DNA from: Fredinandcohnia onubensis
Lineage (GTDB): Bacteria; Bacillota; Bacilli; Bacillales; Bacillaceae_L
Length of the DNA stretch: 64,000 nucleotides
Direction: 5' to 3'
NCBI RefSeq assembly: GCF_031181385.1
Contig: NZ_JAPSKV010000007.1
Span: 124,001-188,000 of the forward strand
This document shows, one piece after another, positions 16,626 to 22,989 of this stretch. Position 1 is the stretch's first letter; every line of letters begins with the position of its first letter. A model generated the notes under the pieces. That model did not search any database. It saw only the letters and a list, made by a program, of their open reading frames with translations, and was not told the DNA's origin. Both the position numbers and the translations under genes were made by a program.

Positions 16626-17819
16626 ATGTCAGCAGACCAACGTAAAAAAATGATCATTTTGATGATCAATATGTTTATTGCAATAGGGAGTTTTGGGATT
16701 ATTATTCCCATTTTGCCTGCTTATCTAGAATCAATCAATGAGGGTGGAAAAGCAGCTGGCCTCATGATTGCTATTTTTGCTGGTGCGCAATTTATTTTCT
16801 CACCGATTGCAGGTAAATGGACGGACCAATATGGCCGTAGAAAAATGATTATCTATGGACTATCCGGGTTAACATTGTCCATGTTTATTTTTTATTTTGT
16901 AGATTCCATTTGGCTACTCTATGCATCCCGCGTTGTTGGTGGAATCGGGGCTGCGCTTCTTATTCCAGCTATTTTTGCCTATGTTGCGGATATCACAACG
17001 ATGGAACAACGTGCAAAAGGGAATAGTTATGTATCAGCCGCTATGTCGCTTGGAATCGTAGTGGGACCTGGTATCGGTGGATTTTTAGCTGACTTCGGAT
17101 TAAAATTTCCCTTTTTAATTTCCGCATTGGTTTCGCTTGTATCGGTAATATTCTCGTTTGCGGTCCTAAAGGAAAGTCAACAAAAAGAAGAGGGATTTAT
17201 GCCTGTTGATGATGAAACAATGGCAAAGAAGTTAGTGCGCTCAGTCAGAATGCCATTTTTCATTCCATTGATTATCACACTGGTGATGAGCTTTGGATTA
17301 ATGGCATTTGAATCAGTTATCGGACTTTTCGTTGATAACCAATACCAAGCCACACCTCAGGATATTGCAATCATGGTAACATCAACTGGACTTGTAAGTG
17401 TTATTGTTCAATTATTCGTTGTAGATCGCATGGTAACACGCTTTGGAGAAGGAAAAATCTTAAACATTTTTATTTCTGTGGCTGCTTTAGGCTTTCTTCT
17501 TTCATTAGTTGCTAACAGTTTCGCAATGTTTTTTGCTATTTCGCTACTCGTTTTCCTTGCAACTTCCATCCTACGCCCTGTGCTTAACACGCTAATATCT
17601 AAGCTTGCAGGCAACGAACAAGGATTTGCGATGGGAATGAATAACGCATATATGAGTATCGGAAACATATTAGGCCCAACACTTGGTGGATTATTATATG
17701 ATGTAAATATTATCTATCCATTCATCCTGGGGCTAATCCTTCTCATTGTCACATTATTCATCACAATCATGTGGCAAAAAAACTCAAAGTCAAAACCGCA
17801 AGTCAAAGCGATGATTTGA
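16626..17819 (+). CDS. MFS drug-efflux transporter (DHA1/Bmr-TetA group)
   Basis: This is a proton-coupled exporter of about 397 residues with twelve predicted helices. Motif A is present after helix 2 (GKWTDQYGRRKMIIYG, about residues 63-78), and motif C in helix 5 as SLGIVVGPGIGG (about 140-151), the antiporter signature of DHA1 efflux pumps. The ATG at 16626 has GAGGTG six bases before it. The TTG three bases upstream is too close to that site. A clear terminator follows. It resembles NorA, Bmr and the second MFS gene at 52875. Substrate unknown. Confidence 0.88.
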   Translation: MSADQRKKMIILMINMFIAIGSFGIIIPILPAYLESINEGGKAAGLMIAIFAGAQFIFSPIAGKWTDQYGRRKMIIYGLSGLTLSMFIFYFVDSIWLLYASRVVGGIGAALLIPAIFAYVADITTMEQRAKGNSYVSAAMSLGIVVGPGIGGFLADFGLKFPFLISALVSLVSVIFSFAVLKESQQKEEGFMPVDDETMAKKLVRSVRMPFFIPLIITLVMSFGLMAFESVIGLFVDNQYQATPQDIAIMVTSTGLVSVIVQLFVVDRMVTRFGEGKILNIFISVAALGFLLSLVANSFAMFFAISLLVFLATSILRPVLNTLISKLAGNEQGFAMGMNNAYMSIGNILGPTLGGLLYDVNIIYPFILGLILLIVTLFITIMWQKNSKSKPQVKAMI

Positions 17820-17842
17820 TGGGACAATGACTTCTATAAAAT

Positions 17843-17869
17843 AGGTGACCAAATTTAGGTCACCTTTTT
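17843..17869 (+). terminator. Terminator of the MFS gene
   Basis: AGGTGACC pairs with GGTCACCT over a 7-nt loop, followed by TTTTT. Confidence 0.88.
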
Positions 17870-17876
17870 CTATGTT

Positions 17877-17928
17877 GGGACAGGTGTACTGTAAAAGGAA
17901 AAGTTTGGTAGTACACGAAACCTGTCCC
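17877..17928. repeat. GGGACAGG-type element, long-hairpin form
   Basis: GGGACAGGTGTACT and AGTACACGAAACCTGTCCC form a long imperfect stem around a loop of about 19 nt, ending 8 bp from the fnr stop codon on the other strand. It may also terminate fnr transcription. Confidence 0.6.
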
Positions 17929-17935
17929 CGTGTCC

Positions 17936-18667
17936 CTAATGTACTCCACCCGAATAGTCGCAAATTTCATATAAGCAATTGATTCGGTTGATTACGACTT
18001 TATGGTCGTACATTTCAACTATTCCTTCTCTTTTCCAGCTGTTTAAAATACGGTTGACACTTTCACGGGTAGTGCCGATGAAATCACCTAAGTCTTTGTT
18101 CGTTAGTTCGATTGCAAGTAGGATCCCATCCTTACACTTTACACCATGTGTTGTGGTTAGTTTAATTAATGTAGATGCCAATGCTCCTTGTTTGTCAAAA
18201 AACAGGAAATCGTATAATTTGTTCTGCATGATTCGCTGTGTCCAGCCAATCCAACTCATAAATTCAACTGCAAAATTCCCAAATTGGTATAATAACTTTT
18301 TCAAATCATTAATGTGGATGATACCGATCTCAGCAGCTTCTTCGACATCTGCACGGTAATTGTAGTATAGGTTTTCAGTGAAGCCGCCAAATTCTCCAAT
18401 TAGACTTCCTTTTTCTTTAATAGATAATAAGAAATCTTTTCCTCCTTCTGAGGATGCACGAAGTTTCACTCTGCCAGACTTAATATAATACAATTCTTTC
18501 GCTTCCTCACCATCCCAAAAGAGGTGAGTTCCCGCTCCTACTTTTCTTGTACGCATAATACTTTGTAATTTATTTAAATTTTCTTCAGATAAGAATTGAT
18601 CGATGCTTTCGTTAATTGACTCTATGTGAGGAATCTCGCTATTTAGTTCCTGTACAATCACTGCCAT
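17936..18667 (-). CDS. fnr: Crp/Fnr-family regulator, Fnr-like
   Basis: This 243-residue regulator has a cyclic-nucleotide-fold sensor domain (about 30-145) and a C-terminal winged helix (about 155-230) whose recognition helix contains GTTRESVNRIL. It is like B. subtilis Fnr in length and in FMSWIGW, LASTLIKL and the C-terminal Cys region. B. subtilis Fnr binds a 4Fe-4S cluster with three C-terminal Cys and an Asp. Here only Cys231 and Cys236 align with that motif, and the position of the first ligand appears to be Arg228. I chose ATG 18667, with GGGGGGAT upstream, over a longer frame. It is divergent from nreA and presumably controls the nitrate operon. Confidence 0.82.
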   Translation of the reverse strand: MAVIVQELNSEIPHIESINESIDQFLSEENLNKLQSIMRTRKVGAGTHLFWDGEEAKELYYIKSGRVKLRASSEGGKDFLLSIKEKGSLIGEFGGFTENLYYNYRADVEEAAEIGIIHINDLKKLLYQFGNFAVEFMSWIGWTQRIMQNKLYDFLFFDKQGALASTLIKLTTTHGVKCKDGILLAIELTNKDLGDFIGTTRESVNRILNSWKREGIVEMYDHKVVINRINCLYEICDYSGGVH

Positions 18668-18731
18668 TTTTAAATCCCCCCGTAATGACTTTATACTATA
18701 ATCATACGGCCAATAGTGAAAACGGGGTATC

Positions 18732-18873
18732 GGGGGAAATCCTGAACTTTTGCTCCGAATTCCCCTAATTATTCTCCCGTGATTTTCCCCTAGCCAAGCA
18801 TACCTCATAGGAATTTCCCCTAATAAGGATGTAAAGTTCATCTTTTTTGACCATAAAGTTAAGGGAATTCCCT
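18732..18873. promoter_or_regulatory. NreC-like sites in the fnr-nreA divergent promoter
   Basis: AGGGAATTCCCT (18862-18873) fits the NreC palindrome known from Staphylococcus (TAGGGN4CCCTA) at all inner positions. Three further half sites, seen on the plus strand as TCCCCTA, lie at about 18761, 18786 and 18815, and a GGGGGAAAT lies at about 18735. The whole 312-bp gap (18668-18979) contains no gene. The cluster suggests that phosphorylated NreC controls fnr, nreA or both. Confidence 0.6.
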
Positions 18874-18979
18874 GACATACAATCTTGTTAAAAAGATTTA
18901 CAATAGATAGGAAGATATAAAAATCTTATTACGTCTATATAAAAAAGAAATCACGAACAATATCGAGGAGAGATTACTC

Positions 18980-19411
18980 ATGGAAGCAATACAAGTGGAA
19001 ATTGAACAAAAACTTCATGATTTGTGTACAAATACCTCAAGTGATTTCTCTGCATATGCAAATGTCGATCAAGATACTCATACAATCCGCTGGGAATATG
19101 CATACGGTTTTACAAATAACCGTTTTAAGAATATGGTCATTCGTCCAGGCAAAGGGTTATCCGGCTCCGTTGTCCGTTTTGGTATAACCATGATCCTAGA
19201 CATTGATACACCAAACCGACATCAAACACGACTCCAATATCCAATCATGCTAGCAGAAAACCTAGTTTCAGCTGTTGCAGTTCCGGTCCATGTGAATGGT
19301 AAGGTTGCTGGGGTCCTTCTAATCGGCTCACGCTCTGAAGTCAAATACACAACCGAACAAATCGTGTTATTAAAAAAGACAGCAAGCCAATTTGCTGAAA
19401 TAAAAAAATGA
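18980..19411 (+). CDS. nreA: NreA-type GAF-domain nitrate receptor
   Basis: This 143-residue protein consists of a single GAF domain: RWEYAYGFTNNRFKNM at about 38-53, GKGLSGSVVRFG at about 59-70, and AVAVPVHVNGKVAGVLLIGS at about 99-118. In Staphylococcus, NreA binds nitrate and inhibits NreB kinase until nitrate is present. Here nreA stands alone between fnr and the nitrate operon, while nreC-nreB lie 7.4 kb away on the other side of that operon. A GAGGAGAG site precedes the ATG. The assignment rests on fold, length and context. Confidence 0.8.
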   Translation: MEAIQVEIEQKLHDLCTNTSSDFSAYANVDQDTHTIRWEYAYGFTNNRFKNMVIRPGKGLSGSVVRFGITMILDIDTPNRHQTRLQYPIMLAENLVSAVAVPVHVNGKVAGVLLIGSRSEVKYTTEQIVLLKKTASQFAEIKK

Positions 19412-19438
19412 ATCCCGTAAATAGGATTCATTTTTTTT
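19407..19438 (+). terminator. Terminator of nreA
   Basis: AATGAATCC pairs with GGATTCATT over 8 nt and is followed by a run of T; it overlaps the stop codon. Confidence 0.88.
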
Positions 19439-19508
19439 ACTTTCTTCATAGAATTTTTCACCTCAATTAGGAGGATGAATTTGCCTTTTGGGTATGAGCC
19501 ACTAATGA

Positions 19509-19592
19509 TTTATAAAGTCTCCGGCGGATGCCACGATTTTAAAAAGAAATGTTTCGATCTTGCTCAAAAAAAATCGGGCACATTTGCGCCCA
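19509..19592. repeat. CCTCCGGCGG-type dispersed element, copy 1, ending in the narK terminator
   Basis: AAAGTCTCCGGCGGATGCCAC and the following 60 bp resemble, in opposite orientation, 45797-45885. The last part (GGGCACATTTGCGCCC on the plus strand, beside an A-run) forms a minus-strand hairpin with a T-run and can terminate the narK operon. Confidence 0.6.
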
Positions 19593-19597
19593 ATTTA

Positions 19598-21112
19598 TTA
19601 ACCTTGTTTAACTTGTTTTCCGGTCATATCACTTAGCATACCGGCGTATTGCACGATATCCCCAGAATCATTTTTAATAGCACTGATTGTGAGCCATTGT
19701 AAGTAGTTTGATCCGTCCTTACGTTTGTTCCAGATTTGTCCTTGCCAGAAGCCTTCTGTTTCGATTTTTTGCCAGAGGTCCTCATAAAACTCTTTTGGCT
19801 GTTTACCAGATTTGAGGACACTTGGTGTCTTCCCAATAATTTCTTCCTCTCTAAAACCTGTAACTGTCGTAAAAGCTGGATTCACTAAAATGATTTTCCC
19901 ATGTAAATCGGTAACCATGATTCCTTCTGCGGTATGATCTATGACCTGTTTCGCAAGTTCCATTCTTCCGTTATAGTACATCCATACCACTAGAATTAAG
20001 CTTGCTAATGCCACCTCTGATAAGGCCATAAATCCAATTGCGTAATGTCCGTTGACATGGTAGAGAATCCCTAAGAGAATCGGTGGGAAAAATCCCCCTA
20101 GTCCGCCGATGGCTGATACAATACCATTCACAATCCCCGCTTGCTTTTGGAAATACATTGGTACTAATTTAAAAATAACCCCATTTCCCATGCCCGCGCA
20201 GAAAGCAATTGTTAAGCATCCGATTGTATACCAACCGATTGAGGGAGCAAATGATAGGATCATGGCAGACACTGTATAGCACCCGAACACAAACATTAAT
20301 AGTTTTAGAGAATGAAAACGGTCCGCTAGCCAACCACCTACTGGTCGCATCAAGGTTGCAAGAACAATAAATCCTGCCGTTCTGATCCCCGCATCAATCT
20401 TATCTAAACCGAAATTCTCCACTAAAAAGTTTGGTAAATAGACTGTAAAAGCAACGAAAGACCCAAACGTAATAAAGTAGAATAAGCTTAGAAGCCATAG
20501 TTTTTCATTTTTATAGACTCCTCTGATTTGCTCCATTAAAGGAGTTTGAACCTTTACTTCCTTTTTATCGCCTAATAAAAAGTTTGCTACGATAAAAATC
20601 GCTAGGACAATTAAATATAATTGAACGGTTAAAGACCAACCGATCTTTGTAGCAATCACTGGTGCTGCAAATGTTGAAATTGCAGTTCCAAGGTTACCCG
20701 CACCATAGATCCCGTTAACAAATCCGTGTTTTTCTTTTGGGTAGTATTTAGGCAATGAAGTAACCCCTACTGAGAAAACAGCTCCACCAATCCCAAGAAA
20801 CAGACCGCCAATCAATAGGTCAGTTACTGTGTTAGCTATACTAATATAGTAAACAGGGAACAACAATAAAATGAAACTTAGTAAAAAAATGATTCGTGCA
20901 CCAATTTGATTTGCGTAATATCCAAGTGGAATTCGCAAAATAGAACCTAGGACAACGGGTATTGCAGTTACCAACGCTAATTGATTTGCTGGAATATGAA
21001 TATCCTCTTTCATAAAAGGCAAGAGGGATGAAATAAGCACCCAGACCATAAAACCAACAACCAGGTTTAATGTTTGAAGGGGAAGTTGAATTTTCCTAAC
21101 CATTCTGTCCAC
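19598..21112 (-). CDS. narK: NarK-type nitrate/nitrite transporter fused to a C-terminal PAS domain
   Basis: This 504-residue protein has two parts. Residues 1-382 form a twelve-helix MFS transporter with the nitrate signature GIYGAGNLG at 134-142, its repeat CAGMGNGVIFKLVP at 305-318, and one membrane Arg per half (Arg60, Arg256), the pattern of nitrate-binding Arg pairs in NarK. Residues about 386-497 form a PAS/PAC domain (EGIMVTDLHGKIILVN, then KRKDGSNYLQWLTI), which ordinary NarK lacks. The PAS resembles that of the kinase encoded at 27087, but no kinase part follows. It ends the nitrate operon and overlaps the preceding gene by 17 nt. The PAS may sense redox state or gate transport; that is speculation. 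Confidence 0.9.
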   Translation of the reverse strand: MDRMVRKIQLPLQTLNLVVGFMVWVLISSLLPFMKEDIHIPANQLALVTAIPVVLGSILRIPLGYYANQIGARIIFLLSFILLLFPVYYISIANTVTDLLIGGLFLGIGGAVFSVGVTSLPKYYPKEKHGFVNGIYGAGNLGTAISTFAAPVIATKIGWSLTVQLYLIVLAIFIVANFLLGDKKEVKVQTPLMEQIRGVYKNEKLWLLSLFYFITFGSFVAFTVYLPNFLVENFGLDKIDAGIRTAGFIVLATLMRPVGGWLADRFHSLKLLMFVFGCYTVSAMILSFAPSIGWYTIGCLTIAFCAGMGNGVIFKLVPMYFQKQAGIVNGIVSAIGGLGGFFPPILLGILYHVNGHYAIGFMALSEVALASLILVVWMYYNGRMELAKQVIDHTAEGIMVTDLHGKIILVNPAFTTVTGFREEEIIGKTPSVLKSGKQPKEFYEDLWQKIETEGFWQGQIWNKRKDGSNYLQWLTISAIKNDSGDIVQYAGMLSDMTGKQVKQG

Positions 21113-21383
21113 ACACCTTTTTTACGATATAGGTTAATCCCGCTTGCTCGTCAAAAGCCGACCAAATATCATCACTTATTGCTACCTCTGCAGTTAAAGG
21201 GACCGCGAAGAACTGCAATCGGTCAAAATAAATGCGGAGGTGGGTCCGGTCCGGACAAAGCTCTGTTTTAATAATTTCCTTTTTTACGAACGGGGCTTTA
21301 TCATCCCCATCTTCATCCAAAATGGACACTTCCACATTTCCCAAAATGAAAGATTCCAAGCTACTAATTTCAGTTAACTCCAC
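21096..21383 (-). CDS. Small protein of the nitrate operon, unknown function
   Basis: This protein of about 95 residues is read from a GTG at 21381-21383, preceded at good distance by GAGAGGGTG. It overlaps the preceding gene by 14 nt and narK by 17 nt, so translation is probably coupled. The sequence is acidic early (ILDEDGDDKAP) and mixed later, with two cysteines (CPD and a C-terminal KKVCGQNG) and no membrane helix. A longer frame exists upstream to 21488, but it overlaps the preceding gene deeply and lacks a ribosome site. I recognise no family. Position suggests an assembly or accessory role. Confidence 0.6.
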   Translation of the reverse strand: MELTEISSLESFILGNVEVSILDEDGDDKAPFVKKEIIKTELCPDRTHLRIYFDRLQFFAVPLTAEVAISDDIWSAFDEQAGLTYIVKKVCGQNG

Positions 21384-21681
21384 AGCTGCCACACCCTCTC
21401 TTAACAGGATAGATGAACATTTTATATCCTTGAAGATAGGACCAAAAGGCATCTTCCGCATGTGTTTCGATGTAATCGATAGTTTCATCTTCGGATTGCC
21501 ATCTACTCATTCCTTTGACCTCAGCAATCACAATTTCAATGCCTTCCTCCGTCTTTTCCTCCAAGTACCAATTGAGTCGTATGCCCTTAAACAACTTGGT
21601 TAAGAGCTCATTAATTTCTTCTGTAAAATTACCGGTTGCCTCTCTTATAAAACAAAAATCGAGATAGGTTTCACTGTTCAT
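21370..21681 (-). CDS. Small protein with a C-terminal CGSCG motif, unknown function
   Basis: This soluble, acidic protein of about 103 residues starts at an ATG (21681) ten bases after AAGG. An upstream in-frame GTG at 21690 lies too close to that site. It ends in KRGCGSCGVN, so two cysteines sit almost at the C-terminus, a layout seen in some metal- or persulfide-handling proteins. The central part (SEDETIDYIETHAEDAFWSY) is likely helical. It lies six genes into the Nas-type reductase operon. A chaperone or cofactor-maturation role would fit a molybdoenzyme operon that otherwise lacks a NarJ, but no homology supports this. Confidence 0.65.
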   Translation of the reverse strand: MNSETYLDFCFIREATGNFTEEINELLTKLFKGIRLNWYLEEKTEEGIEIVIAEVKGMSRWQSEDETIDYIETHAEDAFWSYLQGYKMFIYPVKRGCGSCGVN

Positions 21682-21686
21682 GTACG

Positions 21687-21872
21687 TCACGCCTTTTTCA
21701 ACTTTTTATATACAATCCATGCGACTGGAAATAATACAATGTTTAAGCCGCAATAGATCAGCGTATTTACATAGTTTTCATAAAAATATTGATGCACCAT
21801 TTTTTGTGTGAAAATGATATTCAATAACAAGATGACGGATAGGAGGAGTACACCTTGGTAACTACGCTTCAT
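21687..21872 (-). CDS. Small two-helix membrane protein of the nitrate operon
   Basis: This 61-residue protein has two hydrophobic helices (about 7-23 and 36-55) and a basic C-terminus (VYKKLKKA). Its start lies inside the end of the Rieske gene (11-nt overlap) and its stop is 5 nt before the next start, so it belongs to the operon. It may be a small membrane subunit of the predicted respiratory complex, as small hydrophobic subunits are in other oxidoreductases. No family is recognised. Confidence 0.65.
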   Translation of the reverse strand: MKRSYQGVLLLSVILLLNIIFTQKMVHQYFYENYVNTLIYCGLNIVLFPVAWIVYKKLKKA

Positions 21873-22389
21873 ATCGTTTCACCCTCACCGCATAAACTGC
21901 ACCATTTTCCACCTTTACCTGAATTTCTGGCAATGGACGGCGTGGTGGACCTGCAGTTGGTGCACCCGTTTCTACATCAAAGAATCCGTGGTGGCAAGGA
22001 CAAACCATTTGGCCCTCCTCCTTCACCCAAAAAACAGGACAGCGGAGATGTGTACATGCATTTTGATAGGCCACATATTTGTTTTCGGAGAGTCTAATTA
22101 AAATGGCATCATCATGGTCACCAGGAAAAGTAAAGTCAATAGAATCTCCCACAGCCAATTTACTTACATCGGTGATTTTTTTATGTGAATATTCTTTTTC
22201 TCCAAGTCCCATTAATTCCTTAGCAGCAACAGCCCCCCATGGCAGGGATGAAATTGCAAACACTCCAGCTGCTCCAACTAATGTCTTCATGAAGCCACGG
22301 CGGTCAAGGCTTCTTTCATTTTTTCGGTTAATATTATGTGTGTAATTATCCTCATTAAAAGGAATTTTATTATTTTTATCAGACGGCAT
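21862..22389 (-). CDS. Rieske [2Fe-2S] protein with Tat signal
   Basis: The protein has about 175 residues. Near the N-terminus lies a twin-arginine motif DRRGFMK followed by a hydrophobic stretch (LVGAAGVFAISSLPWG), so the folded domain is exported by Tat and probably stays anchored. The Rieske site is complete: CTHLRC and CPCHHG give two Cys and two His ligands plus the disulfide pair. It resembles QcrA and the Rieske proteins of haloarchaeal nar operons. Here it follows the ferredoxin subunit gene and precedes small proteins and narK. An outside Rieske beside a NarI-like cytochrome b suggests quinol oxidation on the outer face. ATG 22389 was chosen for its AAGGAG spacing. Confidence 0.88.
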   Translation of the reverse strand: MPSDKNNKIPFNEDNYTHNINRKNERSLDRRGFMKTLVGAAGVFAISSLPWGAVAAKELMGLGEKEYSHKKITDVSKLAVGDSIDFTFPGDHDDAILIRLSENKYVAYQNACTHLRCPVFWVKEEGQMVCPCHHGFFDVETGAPTAGPPRRPLPEIQVKVENGAVYAVRVKRYEA

Positions 22390-22431
22390 TCCCATCACTC
22401 CTTAGCGGATGCTTCCTTTTTGAACATATTT

Positions 22432-22989
22432 CTAAAATAACTTCTCAATACCTTGTAAAATACCAGGTAAACTTATCTTTACGTTCGTTTCTCCCTCAAG
22501 GGGCATGCTTGTAACCCATTTTCCATTATCAAGATTATGGTGCTTCTTCTTATTTTCGATATCTTCATCTGTTAACCACTGGATCGTGTTAGACGGACAA
22601 ACACTTGCACACATCGGTGGAATGCCATCCTTTGAGCGATCGATACACAGGTCACATTTGTACATTAAGTTTTGCTCTTCATCGAATTTCGGAATTCCAT
22701 ATGGGCATGCAATTGTACAGTTCTGACAGCCAATACATTTCTCCACGAGTGCAGATAACACGGCACCTGACTCATGGATTTGAATCGCCTGTGCCGGACA
22801 GCTTCTAGCACAAGCTGGGTTTACACAGTGAAGGCACATAAGTGGCATGGTCTGTCTATTCACTAGCGGATTCACGTCATATACGTAGTTTCGGTTTCGT
22901 TGTTCATGCCCACCGCATTGTGTACATGCCGCAAGACAAGAGCGGCAACCGATACAGTTCTCAAGTTCTAAGTAAAGCCGTTTTTGCAT
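22432..22989 (-). CDS. Four-cluster ferredoxin subunit (DmsB/NrfC type)
   Basis: This 185-residue electron-transfer subunit has sixteen cysteines in four groups: CIGCRSCLAAC at about 12-22, CLHCVNPACARSCP at about 52-65, CIGCQNCTIACP at about 85-96 and CDLC with CASVCP at about 112-132. These should bind four [4Fe-4S] clusters, as in DmsB, FdnH and NrfC. Such subunits pair with a molybdopterin catalytic subunit and link it to a membrane anchor. Classical assimilatory NasC works with NasB or a small ferredoxin-like partner instead. The ATG directly abuts the stop of the catalytic subunit gene. Confidence 0.92.
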   Translation of the reverse strand: MQKRLYLELENCIGCRSCLAACTQCGGHEQRNRNYVYDVNPLVNRQTMPLMCLHCVNPACARSCPAQAIQIHESGAVLSALVEKCIGCQNCTIACPYGIPKFDEEQNLMYKCDLCIDRSKDGIPPMCASVCPSNTIQWLTDEDIENKKKHHNLDNGKWVTSMPLEGETNVKISLPGILQGIEKLF

